Shown here: one piece after another, positions 51,641 through 60,016 of the stretch
How positions within the stretch are numbered: position 1 is the first letter of the stretch
How the letters are laid out: the number at the start of each line of letters is the position of its first letter
Assembly: GCF_041821065.1 (NCBI RefSeq)
Contig: NZ_JBGUAX010000005.1
Coordinates: 310,001 to 374,000 of the forward strand
Direction: 5' to 3'
Length of the DNA: 64,000 nt
Origin: Egicoccus sp. AB-alg2
Lineage (GTDB): Bacteria > Actinomycetota > Nitriliruptoria > Nitriliruptorales > Nitriliruptoraceae
Notes under the pieces: model-generated
What the model was told of the DNA's origin: nothing
The model's input: only the letters and a program-made list of their open reading frames with translations
The model's database searches: none
Made by a program: the position numbers and the translations under genes

Positions 51641-53494
51641 GTGAGAAGCAGCGCGAGAACGAGCGGGGGCCGGAGACGACGGCTGGTGGCCCTGGCTGCC
51701 GCCGTGTCGATGTTGGTGATGACGCTGCCGGCCGGCGCCGTCGCCCAGGACGCCGACCCGCGCGAGGGTCTGGCACCTGGCTCGGATGCAACCTCGGGCG
51801 GCAACGCCTTCACGGTGCCGAATGCCGACGCCGCGACGGCAGCGTCGAACATGGAGTTCCTGGCCAACCGCCCCAAGCCGGCGTGGACGAACGCTGCCGG
51901 GCAGGAATCGGCCGCAGCCGCCTTCAACTACAGCAACATCAACTCCGACCTCGCCTTCACCGGCGACCACGCCATCTCCGGCAACTACCGGGGCTTCGGC
52001 ATCTACGACGTGTCCGACCCGGCCAACCCGGTGCTCGAGACGATCGTCAACTGCGTCGGCGGTCAGGGCGACGTCTCGGTCTACGGCGACCTGCTGTTCC
52101 AGTCCGTCGAGTCGACGTCGGCGCGTCTGGGCTGCAACAACGACGCCTCGCAGCCGGTCTTCCGTGGGGTGCGGATCTTCGACATCTCCGACCTCGAGAA
52201 CCCGCAGTACGTGGCGGGCGTGCAGACCTGTCGCGGTTCGCACACCCACACGGTCGTCGAGGACCTGAACGACGACGACACCGTCTACGTGTACGTCTCC
52301 GGCACCGCCGGTGTTCGCCCCGCGACCCAACTTGCCGGCTGCACCAACCCGACCAACTCCAACCAGGCCTCGGCCTACCTCGACGCCGACGGCAACCCGA
52401 TCGCGACCTCGCGCTTCCAGGTCGAGGTCATCGAGGTGCCGCTGGACGCTCCCGAGGACGCGGCGATCATCAACGAGGCGCGTCTGATGGCCGACCCGGT
52501 GACGGGCAGCCCGGCCGGTCTGTGGCCGGGTGGCAACCACGGTCCCGGCACGCAGAACACGGCGGCGACCGACGCCTGCCACGACATCACCGCGTACCCG
52601 GAGATCGGCCTGGCCGCCGGCGCCTGTGAGGGCAACGGCATCCTCATCGACATCTCCGACCCCCGCAACCCGGTGCGTATCGACGAGGTGCTCGACCCGA
52701 ACTTCGCCTACTGGCACTCGGCGACGATCAGCAACGACGGGACCAAGGTCGTCTTCACCGACGAGTGGGGCGGTGGCGTCGGTGCGCGCTGCCGGCCGCA
52801 GGACCCGGACAACTGGGGCGCGAACGCCATCTTCGACATCGTCGATGGCAGGCTCGAGTTCGCGAGTTACTACAAGGTGCCGAACGTGCAGGCCGACAAC
52901 GAGACCTGCGTGGCCCACAACGGCAACCTCATCCCGGTCCCGGGCCGCGACATCATGGCCCAGGCGTGGTACGAGGGTGGCGTGTCGGTGTTCGACTTCA
53001 CCGACTCGTCCAACCCGGTCGAGATCGCGTTCTTCGACCGTGGGCCCTACCACCCGGAGGTCTTCCACCAGGGTGGGTACTGGTCGGCCTACTGGTACAA
53101 CGGCGCGATCTACGGCAACGAGATCTTCCTCGGTTTCGACTCGTTCGGCCTGACGCCGAGTGAGCACCTGAACGAGGTAGAGATCGCCGCCGCCGTGTCG
53201 GCCGAGCTGTCGGAGCACAACGCCCAGGCGCAGGTCGAGTACACCTGGCCGGCGTCGTTCACGACCGTTCGTGCCTGGCACTCGGCCGCGCAGCGACAGG
53301 ACGTGCTTGCAGCCGAGATCGACGCCAACGTCGCGAAGTTCGTCGATCGTGCCGAGGCGGCGACGCAGGCGAACAACGCCGCGCAGCGTCGCAACGCCGC
53401 CGCGCAGCTGCGCGCCGTGTCGAACCAGTTGGGCGACAGCAGCGTCGAGCAGGGCCTGCGCGACGCACTGCGGGAACTGGCGGACACGCTCTGA
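51641..53494 (+). CDS. Secreted LVIVD repeat beta-propeller protein, copy 2
   Basis: A 617-aa paralogue of the preceding gene. Signal peptide (~12-38, LVALAAAVSMLVMTLPAGA), then LVIVD blades (DLAFTGDHAISGNYRGFGIY, VRIFDISDLENP, VSVFDFTDSSNPVEIAFFDR) and the same helical C-terminus (NQLGDSSVEQGLRDALRELA). GTG 51641 has AAGGAG eight nt upstream and begins the signal peptide; a longer frame upstream is not supported. The block WHSAAQRQ near the C-terminus is shared exactly by both copies. Separate from copy 1 by a hairpin and 254 nt, so it probably has its own promoter. Confidence 0.9.
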   Translation: MRSSARTSGGRRRRLVALAAAVSMLVMTLPAGAVAQDADPREGLAPGSDATSGGNAFTVPNADAATAASNMEFLANRPKPAWTNAAGQESAAAAFNYSNINSDLAFTGDHAISGNYRGFGIYDVSDPANPVLETIVNCVGGQGDVSVYGDLLFQSVESTSARLGCNNDASQPVFRGVRIFDISDLENPQYVAGVQTCRGSHTHTVVEDLNDDDTVYVYVSGTAGVRPATQLAGCTNPTNSNQASAYLDADGNPIATSRFQVEVIEVPLDAPEDAAIINEARLMADPVTGSPAGLWPGGNHGPGTQNTAATDACHDITAYPEIGLAAGACEGNGILIDISDPRNPVRIDEVLDPNFAYWHSATISNDGTKVVFTDEWGGGVGARCRPQDPDNWGANAIFDIVDGRLEFASYYKVPNVQADNETCVAHNGNLIPVPGRDIMAQAWYEGGVSVFDFTDSSNPVEIAFFDRGPYHPEVFHQGGYWSAYWYNGAIYGNEIFLGFDSFGLTPSEHLNEVEIAAAVSAELSEHNAQAQVEYTWPASFTTVRAWHSAAQRQDVLAAEIDANVAKFVDRAEAATQANNAAQRRNAAAQLRAVSNQLGDSSVEQGLRDALRELADTL

Positions 53495-53517
53495 CCGGAC
53501 ACCGCAGCGGATGACCG

Positions 53518-53546
53518 CGAGGGGGCGCCGACTCGGCGCCCCCTCG
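53518..53546 (+). terminator. GC-rich hairpin after LVIVD gene 2
   Basis: A perfect 12-bp stem CGAGGGGGCGCC (53518-53529) and GGCGCCCCCTCG (53535-53546) with loop GACTC. It lies 24 nt after the stop and before the convergent proB stop. No U tract. Confidence 0.6.
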
Positions 53547-53605
53547 CCGCGTTCACCGGCCCGGGAGCGGACGACCGCCCGCTCCAGCGGACAGCCGCGG
53601 ATCGG

Positions 53606-54742
53606 TCAGAAGACGACCAGGTCGTCGCGGTGGATGACCTCGCGCGCGAAGCCGGACCCGAAGGTCTCGGCCGCGTCGGCCGTCGAACGCCCGGCGATGC
53701 GTTGCAGGTCGCCGGCCGAGTAGTTGGTCAGACCGCGGGCGACGGCACGACCGTCCGCGTCGACCACCTCGACGGCGTCGCCGGCAGCGAACTCCCCCAC
53801 CGTGCCGACGACCCCGACGGACAGCAGGGAGGCGCCGCCGACGCGCAGCGCGTGAACGGCGCCTTCGTTGACCTGCACCTGCCCGTGGGTGCGCAGCGCG
53901 AAGCCGATCCAGAGCCGTCGCGCCTCCAGACGCTGGGGCTGGGCGACGAACCAGGTCCCCACGTGCTCGCCGGCGAGCACGTCGCCCAGCACGTCGGGGC
54001 GGCGGGCGTTGGCGACCACGGCGTGGGCCGCCGAGCGCACCGCCACCCGCGCGGAGCCGACCTTGGTACGCATCCCGCCCGAGCCGACGTACGAGCCGAC
54101 GCCGCCGATGGAGGCCTCGTCCAGCGCGTCGACATCGTCGACGCGGTCGACCAGTGCGGCTTCTGGCGACGTGCGCGGATCGCCGTCGTAGAGCCCGTCG
54201 ACGTCGCTGAGCAGCACGAGCAGCTGCGCGTCGAGCATGGAGGCGACCAGGGCGGCGAGGTAGTCGTTGTCCCCGTACGACAGCTCCTCGGTGGCGACGG
54301 CGTCGTTCTCGTTGATGACCGGCAACGTGCCGAGCTCGAGCAACCGCCGCAGCGTCGTGCGGGCGTTGAGATAGTGGCCACGGCGCACGAAGTCGTCCTG
54401 GCTGAGCAGGATCTGCGCCGCGGCGCGGCCGTGCCTGGACAGCACGCGCTGGTACTCGTGGATGAGCACGCCCTGGCCCAGTGCGGCGCAGGCCTGCAGC
54501 GTCGGCAGATCCACCGGCCGGCGTTCCAAACCGATGAGCCCCATGCCGGCCGCGACGGCGCCCGACGAGACGAGCACGAGCCGCGTGCCGGCGTCCTGCG
54601 CCGCGACGAGCTGCTCCGCGACCGCGGCCACCTGGGCACGGTCGAGCTGGCCGTCCTCACCCCGCAGCGACGACGACCCGACCTTCACGACGGCGAGGTC
54701 GGGGCGGGCGAACCGTGGCCCGCCGCCACGTGCCGGCGTCAC
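53606..54742 (-). CDS. proB: Glutamate 5-kinase
   Basis: First enzyme of proline synthesis: glutamate to gamma-glutamyl phosphate; 378 aa. The amino-acid-kinase domain has AVVKVGSSSLRG (~18-29), LVSSGAVAAGMGL, INENDAVATEELSYGDND and SGGMRTKVGSARVAV. A C-terminal PUA domain ends FAREVIHRDDLVVF. GTG 54742 has GAGG seven nt upstream, 28 nt after obgE. The usual partner proA is not downstream; LVIVD genes converge there instead. Confidence 0.96.
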   Translation of the reverse strand: MTPARGGGPRFARPDLAVVKVGSSSLRGEDGQLDRAQVAAVAEQLVAAQDAGTRLVLVSSGAVAAGMGLIGLERRPVDLPTLQACAALGQGVLIHEYQRVLSRHGRAAAQILLSQDDFVRRGHYLNARTTLRRLLELGTLPVINENDAVATEELSYGDNDYLAALVASMLDAQLLVLLSDVDGLYDGDPRTSPEAALVDRVDDVDALDEASIGGVGSYVGSGGMRTKVGSARVAVRSAAHAVVANARRPDVLGDVLAGEHVGTWFVAQPQRLEARRLWIGFALRTHGQVQVNEGAVHALRVGGASLLSVGVVGTVGEFAAGDAVEVVDADGRAVARGLTNYSAGDLQRIAGRSTADAAETFGSGFAREVIHRDDLVVF

Positions 54743-54770
54743 CGTCCGACCTCGACGCGCGTCGAGCCGC

Positions 54771-56222
54771 TCACGACGGGGCCTGGTCGTCGGCGCCGGG
54801 CTCGGCGTCGGTCGGCTCGGCCGCGGCGTCGACGTCGTCCTCGGGATCCTGCTCGCCGGCGAGGATGGCGTCACGTTCCTCGGCCGGCAGGTCGTCGAGG
54901 TCCGGGTCGAACTCGAACACCATCTCACCGATGACGACGTCGTCGCCCTTGCGGGCGCCGGCCTCGATCAGGGCCTTCTCCACCCCGGCGCGACGGAGGC
55001 GGCCCTGCAGGTAGCGCACCGCCTCCCAGTCGTCGAGCGGCAGCATCTGGACCCAACGCTCGACGCGATCGCCGAGGACCTGGTAGCCGTCGTCGGTGGA
55101 CGTCACCTCGAAGTCCCGTTCGCGTGAGGTCAGTCGCAGCACGACCTCCCGGTCCGGCGCGGCCGCCTCGACCAGGACCTCGCCGCGGGCCGCCCGTTCG
55201 GCGGCGACCATGGCGCCGAGGCGGTAGCGCAGCGGATCCAGGCCGGCGCCGGACACGGCCGACACCTGCAGCACCTGCTCGCCGGCGGCCTCGAGCTGCT
55301 CGACGACGAGCTCGGCCATCGCGCGCCCGTCCGGGAGGTCGACCTTGTTGAGGACGACGAGCTGGGGGCGCTGCAGCAACGTGGGGTCGTGGCGGCGCAG
55401 TTCGTCGCGCAGGACGGCGAGGTCACGGATCGGGTCGCGGTCGGGCTCCATCGGCACGGCGTCCAGCACGTGCAGGAGCACGAGGCAACGCTCGATGTGG
55501 CGCAGGAACCGGATGCCCAGCCCCTTGCCCTCGGCCGCGCCCTCGATCAGACCGGGCACGTCGGCGAGCACCACGTCGATCGGCTGACCGTCGCCGTCCT
55601 CGCCGCCGCGCATGACGCCGAGGTGCGGGGTGAGGGTCGTGAACGGCCATGCCTCGACGCGTGGCTTGGCAGACGACAGGCGGGCGACCAGCGACGACTT
55701 GCCGGCGGACGGGAAGCCCACCAGCCCCACGTCGGCGATCATCTTGAGCTCGAGCCGCAACGAGCGGTCGCGGACCTTCTCGCCGCGCTCGGCGAACCGC
55801 GGCACGCGGCGATAGCGGGTCGCGAAGGCGGCGTTGCCGCGGCCGCCACGTCCGCCGCGGCCGGCCACCCAGCGCTGACCGTCCGCGACCAGGTCGGCGA
55901 GCACCGCCCCGGACTCACGGTCGCGCACGACCGTGCCGAGCGGGACCGTGATCACCTCGTCGCGACCTTCCGCGCCCGTGCGGTTCATGCCCGACCCGTG
56001 ACCGCCGTTACCACCGCGGCGGTGCGGGGAGCGGTGCAGGTCGAGCAGCGAGGTCGTGTTGCGGTCGGCCACGAACACCACGTCACCGCCGCGGCCACCG
56101 TCACCGCCGTCGGGCCCGCCGCGGGGCACGTGGGCCTCGCGGCGCATCGACACCGAGCCGTTGCCGCCGTCGCCGCCGCGCACGTGGACCGTGCACTCGT
56201 CGACGAAGCTGGGAGTCTCCAC
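54771..56222 (-). CDS. obgE: Obg-family GTPase
   Basis: Ribosome-associated essential GTPase, 483 aa. The Obg fold (~1-160) is Gly-rich (PRGGPDGGDGGRGGDVVFVA). The G domain has G1 GFPSAGKSSL (~170), G2 FTTLTPHLG, G3 DVPGLIEGA and G4 NKVDLPD. A C-terminal OCT domain (QVLGDRVERWVQMLPLDD) and an acidic tail follow. GTG 56222, with CGGAG upstream. It stands in the classical rplU-rpmA-obgE-proB order, minus strand. Confidence 0.97.
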   Translation of the reverse strand: METPSFVDECTVHVRGGDGGNGSVSMRREAHVPRGGPDGGDGGRGGDVVFVADRNTTSLLDLHRSPHRRGGNGGHGSGMNRTGAEGRDEVITVPLGTVVRDRESGAVLADLVADGQRWVAGRGGRGGRGNAAFATRYRRVPRFAERGEKVRDRSLRLELKMIADVGLVGFPSAGKSSLVARLSSAKPRVEAWPFTTLTPHLGVMRGGEDGDGQPIDVVLADVPGLIEGAAEGKGLGIRFLRHIERCLVLLHVLDAVPMEPDRDPIRDLAVLRDELRRHDPTLLQRPQLVVLNKVDLPDGRAMAELVVEQLEAAGEQVLQVSAVSGAGLDPLRYRLGAMVAAERAARGEVLVEAAAPDREVVLRLTSRERDFEVTSTDDGYQVLGDRVERWVQMLPLDDWEAVRYLQGRLRRAGVEKALIEAGARKGDDVVIGEMVFEFDPDLDDLPAEERDAILAGEQDPEDDVDAAAEPTDAEPGADDQAPS

Positions 56223-56268
56223 GGGTGCGGCTCCGGATCGGAAGGCAGGGTCGAGGACGAAAGCGAAC

Positions 56269-56292
56269 GGGGCGGCCCGTCGGGGCCGCCCT
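56269..56292 (-). terminator. Hairpin between rpmA and obgE
   Basis: Stem GGGCGGCC (56270-56277) / GGCCGCCC (56284-56291). On the minus strand it is followed by a weak T-rich stretch (GTTCGCTTTCG). It may attenuate or process the rplU-rpmA transcript ahead of obgE. Confidence 0.4.
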
Positions 56293-56323
56293 CGCTCACG
56301 GATGCTTCGCGCTCCCGCCGGTG

Positions 56324-56581
56324 TCAGTCCTGGGTCGGCAGGACCGAAACCGTGGTGCGCGTGCGGGTCTTGTGGAAGCTCACCGCGCCGTCGGCCAGCG
56401 CGAACAGCGTGTCGTCCCCACCGCGGCCGACGTTCTCGCCGGGGTGGATCTTCGTGCCGCGCTGACGAACCAGGATGCCACCGGCGCGGACGGTCTCGCC
56501 GCCGTACTTCTTCACGCCGAGACGCTTCGCGTTGGAGTCGCGGCCGTTGTTGGACGAGCCGCCGCCCTTCTTGTGCGCCAT
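56324..56581 (-). CDS. rpmA: 50S ribosomal protein L27
   Basis: 85 aa, full-length L27: starts [20 protein letters not shown], then [20 protein letters not shown] and [20 protein letters not shown]. Its N-terminus reaches the peptidyl transferase centre. There is no cleavable Firmicutes-type N-terminal extension. The ATG begins one nt after the rplU stop, with GAGGAG in the rplU end as ribosome-binding site. Confidence 0.98.
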   Translation of the reverse strand: MAHKKGGGSSNNGRDSNAKRLGVKKYGGETVRAGGILVRQRGTKIHPGENVGRGGDDTLFALADGAVSFHKTRTRTTVSVLPTQD

Positions 56582-56582
56582 G

Positions 56583-56885
56583 TCAGATCTCCTCGATGCG
56601 GACGGTCGTCCGGTGCTGACGGTGCCCCCGCCGCTTGTGCTGCCGGGACTTGTTCTTGTAGGTGAACACCCGGATGCGCTTGCCCTTGTCGTGGCCGGTG
56701 ATGGTCGCCTTGACCGACCGCCCGTCGAGGTCACCGCCGGTGGTGACGTCACCGTCGTCGCCGACGACGAGCAGCGGGGTGAGCTCGACGGCGTCCCCGA
56801 CCGCACCGGTCAGCTTCTCGATGGTGACTTCCTGGCCGGGCTGGACCCGGTACTGCTTGCCGCCCGTGGCGATGACCGCGTACAC
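56583..56885 (-). CDS. rplU: 50S ribosomal protein L21
   Basis: 100 aa, starting [20 protein letters not shown] and ending [15 protein letters not shown], with [14 protein letters not shown] in between; the standard L21. Binds 23S rRNA. GTG 56885 with AGGAGG five nt upstream; longer in-frame readings lack family character. First gene of rplU-rpmA-obgE-proB. Confidence 0.98.
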   Translation of the reverse strand: MYAVIATGGKQYRVQPGQEVTIEKLTGAVGDAVELTPLLVVGDDGDVTTGGDLDGRSVKATITGHDKGKRIRVFTYKNKSRQHKRRGHRQHRTTVRIEEI

Positions 56886-57208
56886 GGTGGCCTCCTGGAT
56901 CTGCTGCCGCCCCGAGCACGAGGCGAGGTGGACGTGAAAGGTCGCTCTGGAATACCCGTCCCGGTCCCGGGAACCCTTTCCGGCCACGTGCCAGCGCACA
57001 AGGCGTGGCGAGTCGGTCGTACAGGACCGGGGCGCCGGGCGAGGGGCGAGACGGGCGCGCGAGCAGCCGCGTCGGGCAACGCGCGTCGCGAGAAGGTACC
57101 CGGGCGGTGCGTGAGCGGTCAACCGGCCGCCGTATCCTGACCGCTGCCCGCGGCACCACCGACGTGCCCGGCGCTCCCCCGTCGCCCCCGCCCCTGCGAA
57201 GGTGCCCC
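56886..57208. other. Divergent leader region upstream of rplU
   Basis: 323 nt between rplU (minus) and the sucrase/ferredoxin-like gene (plus). It must hold the rplU promoter. I can see a short palindromic GGTCCCGGGAACC (around 56970) but no clear -35/-10 pair, small gene or known leader motif. Confidence 0.4.
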
Positions 57209-58114
57209 GTGCGTGCCACCTGCGCCGACCACACCCGCCGCGCCGACGAACCGCTGGCCGGGTCGGCACCGACCGCGCTGGGCTGGTTCTGCGTCGAGCA
57301 GTCCGGCGCCTGGGGCCGTGACGCCGTGCGCGAGTCCGGTCTTCCCGAGCATGTCGGGGCGGCGCTGCAGACCACCGTCACGGACCTCGACGTCCGGCTG
57401 CAGGTGATCCGGCGGCCGAGCCACCGCGAGGGGCGGTCCCGCCACGGCGCCCCGCGAACGGTGCTGCTCGCGCACACCGGCGACGAACCGTGGCTGGAGG
57501 TCGTGGAGGTCGCGGACGTCGAGGAGGTGGCCGACCTGGACCCGGCCGTGTGCCTGTCGCCCACGCCGCCGGGGCTGGGCCGGCGGGTCACCGAACCGCG
57601 CTACCTCGTGTGCACGCACGGCAAGCGTGACCGCTGCTGCGCGACCTACGGGCGTCCGATCGCCGACACGCTGGCCGCGCTGCACCCGTCACAGACGTGG
57701 GAGGTCTCGCACGTGGGCGGGCACCGGTACGCCGGCAACCTGGTGGTGCTGCCACACGGCAACGTCCACGGCGGGCTGGACGTCGCGGGCGCGGTCCGGG
57801 TCGTCGACCTGCTGGCGGCCGACCGCCTGGACGTGCCCTCCGCCCGGGGACGGTCGGGGCTGTCGCGTGCGGCGCAGGCGGCGGACGTGCTCGGACGCAC
57901 GAAGCTCGACGTGGACGCGCTGGGCGGCGTCGTCGCCGGCGACGTTCAGCCGCTGGCGGGCGGCCACCACCGCGTCCACCTCGACGTCCAGGGGCGTGCG
58001 TATGAAGCCGAGGTCGTCGAGGAGCCGACCGGCCGGCCGCGGCTGGTGTCCTGCGACGCCGCCGAGCCCGAGGACCCCGGCGTCTGGCGGCTGGTCTCGC
58101 TGACGGCCGTCTGA
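57209..58114 (+). CDS. Sucrase/ferredoxin-like family protein
   Basis: A 301-aa protein of the sucrase/ferredoxin-like (thioredoxin-fold, PF06999) family. N-terminal half: CADHTRRADEPLAGSAPTAL and GWFCVEQSGAWGRDAV. The core has VCTHGKRDRCCATYGRPIA (~131-149) and SHVGGHRYAGNLVVLPHGNV, the Cys and His residues expected for a 2Fe-2S site. A ~100-residue C-terminal domain follows (RSGLSRAAQAADVLG...). GTG 57209 with GAAGG upstream; an earlier start would add an Arg-rich stretch without family character. Function of the family is not established; electron transfer is inference. Confidence 0.85.
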   Translation: MRATCADHTRRADEPLAGSAPTALGWFCVEQSGAWGRDAVRESGLPEHVGAALQTTVTDLDVRLQVIRRPSHREGRSRHGAPRTVLLAHTGDEPWLEVVEVADVEEVADLDPAVCLSPTPPGLGRRVTEPRYLVCTHGKRDRCCATYGRPIADTLAALHPSQTWEVSHVGGHRYAGNLVVLPHGNVHGGLDVAGAVRVVDLLAADRLDVPSARGRSGLSRAAQAADVLGRTKLDVDALGGVVAGDVQPLAGGHHRVHLDVQGRAYEAEVVEEPTGRPRLVSCDAAEPEDPGVWRLVSLTAV

Positions 58115-58156
58115 CCCACCTCGAGGTTGCGACCCGGCCGCGACGCGGCCACGCGC

Positions 58157-59914
58157 TCAGCCGCGTGCGGCGTGCCAGAGGATCGACGGCAGCAGGCCCC
58201 GGTCGCCGGTGGCGGTGAACTCGGCCAGCTTCGGCGCCAGCTTGGCCAGCCCGCGGTGGGTGTGGAACCACACCGGCTTCATCGGCGGCCGGAACGGGCC
58301 GCGGACGACCGACTTCTCCACGTCCTCGAGCAGGTAGCTGTTGTGCACCACGCCGCGACCGGACTGGATGTCCTGCGGCGTCGCGCCCGGGTAGGCGCCC
58401 CACGTGGTGCTGACCATCCCGTAGGCCACCGCCGACCAGTGGTTGACCACCACCGAGCCGTAGCGCAGCCGGTCGATGGCGCGTTCGACGGCGGCCGCGA
58501 TCTCCGGGTCGCGCAGCGACTCCGGGTGGACGATGATCGAGGCCGACAGGGTCCCCCACAGCGTCTCGTTGCAGAACTCCACGGCGGCGTCGAGGTAGTC
58601 GCCGACCGTCCGCGGCGCGTCGAGCGCGACCTCGCCGAACACGCCGCAGAACGCCTCGGTCGTGAAGGCGACGTCGTCGAGGTTCCTCGGATCGAGGTCG
58701 GGGATGAACGTGAACGGCAGCCGGTCCCCGCCGTCGTCCGGCGCCTCGCCGTACCACTCGGCGGTCGGGTGCGCACCGGTGAACTCGCGCCAGCGGTCGA
58801 CGGCGCCCGGGTAGTAGGGCACCCGCGGCTCGGCGCGGCGCAGCGAGTCGCGGATCGCGTTGACGAGCTTGCGGCGCCTGGCCCACTGCCGGTGCTGGAT
58901 CACCATGCGGGCGGCGACGCAGTTGAACCCGGCGTTGTTGACCAGCATGGAGGCGATGTTGTCCCCGTGGAAGGCGACGTCCTTGTCGCTCCACGGGCCC
59001 GGCACCACGATGACGGGGCTGACGTTGCCGAGCTCGGACGTGATCGGCTTGTCCAGCAGCGGCTCGCCGGCGGCCTTGCGGCGCTCGCCCTCCTCGCCGG
59101 TACCGAACACGATGGCGTCGTGGGTCCGGTTGGAACCGGTGATGTGGATCGCGTCGACCTGCTGGTGGTGGGTGAGGTGGCGGCCGACGTCGCCGCCGCC
59201 GTACACGATGCGCAGGAAGCCTTCGCGCACCAGCGGCTGCAGCGCCGCGGCGACGTGCGCGCCGAGGTGCTCGTTGACCGGGTTCATCTTGAGCAGGACG
59301 ACCCGGTTGCGTGCGAACAGCTCGTACAGGGCGTCCATCGGCCCGATCGAGGAGACGTTGCCGGCGCCGAGCACCAGTGACACGGCCGGCTCGGACGCCT
59401 CCGGGTCGCGGTAGACCCGGCCCATGCGCGCCTCGGCCTCGTCGAGCGAGACGTGCGGCTGCAGGCGGACCTCGCCCGTGAAGCCGGTGAACAGCAGCTG
59501 GTCCTCGAGGTCGGCGGGGAACACCTTGGCGACGACCTGGCCGCTGGGGGCGACCTCCAGCGACGGCGGACGCGGGCGCCCCGTGTCGCGGATCTGCTCG
59601 AGGCTGCGGGCGAGCAGGCGCAGGTTGCGCAGCAGCACCACCGGTCCCGAGATCCAGTCCTCGCCCATCAGCGGCGAGTCGCGGCGCAGCCCCTTGGCCT
59701 CGGCGGCCGCCAGCGTCCACGCCGGGGCGGCGTCGAGCGTGTCGTCGACCAGTTCGGCCAGCAGCTCCAGCCGCTGATCGATGTCGGTCGCGACCCAGGC
59801 CGCGGCGCGTTCGCGCAGCGTGGCGAGCGCGGCGTCCAGGTCCTCGCGGGACGTCGCGGGAACGCCGTCCTGCGGCTCCGGGATGGCCAGGGTGCCCGTC
59901 ATGCTCGCCGTCAC
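58157..59914 (-). CDS. Aldehyde dehydrogenase superfamily protein, atypical
   Basis: A 585-aa member of the ALDH superfamily, longer than the usual ~500. The cofactor-binding part reads LVLGAGNVSSIGPMDALYEL then VVLLKMNPVNEHLG. The catalytic Glu is in TSELGNVSPVIVV (~295) and the nucleophile Cys in NNAGFNCVAARMVIQH (~330). Sequence between is unlike common ALDHs (for example HITGSNRTHDAIVFGTG). A long C-terminal part ends LPSILWHAARG. GTG 59914 has AAGGAG five nt upstream. Convergent with the sucrase/ferredoxin-like gene. Substrate unknown; acyl-CoA reductases are the nearest alternative. Confidence 0.82.
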   Translation of the reverse strand: MTASMTGTLAIPEPQDGVPATSREDLDAALATLRERAAAWVATDIDQRLELLAELVDDTLDAAPAWTLAAAEAKGLRRDSPLMGEDWISGPVVLLRNLRLLARSLEQIRDTGRPRPPSLEVAPSGQVVAKVFPADLEDQLLFTGFTGEVRLQPHVSLDEAEARMGRVYRDPEASEPAVSLVLGAGNVSSIGPMDALYELFARNRVVLLKMNPVNEHLGAHVAAALQPLVREGFLRIVYGGGDVGRHLTHHQQVDAIHITGSNRTHDAIVFGTGEEGERRKAAGEPLLDKPITSELGNVSPVIVVPGPWSDKDVAFHGDNIASMLVNNAGFNCVAARMVIQHRQWARRRKLVNAIRDSLRRAEPRVPYYPGAVDRWREFTGAHPTAEWYGEAPDDGGDRLPFTFIPDLDPRNLDDVAFTTEAFCGVFGEVALDAPRTVGDYLDAAVEFCNETLWGTLSASIIVHPESLRDPEIAAAVERAIDRLRYGSVVVNHWSAVAYGMVSTTWGAYPGATPQDIQSGRGVVHNSYLLEDVEKSVVRGPFRPPMKPVWFHTHRGLAKLAPKLAEFTATGDRGLLPSILWHAARG

Positions 59915-60016
59915 GGTGACTCCTTGCCCGACACCACTCCCCCGAGGCGAGGGAGGCGCCGGCGAGGGTAGCCAGCGCCCGGGCGGCCCCGGCACCGGCC
60001 CACGGCACGGCGAGGA

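Noticed and set aside
56886-57208. Ribosomal-protein leader or riboswitch upstream of rplU
   Set aside because: I could not draw a convincing conserved structure by eye; only a short palindrome is visible.
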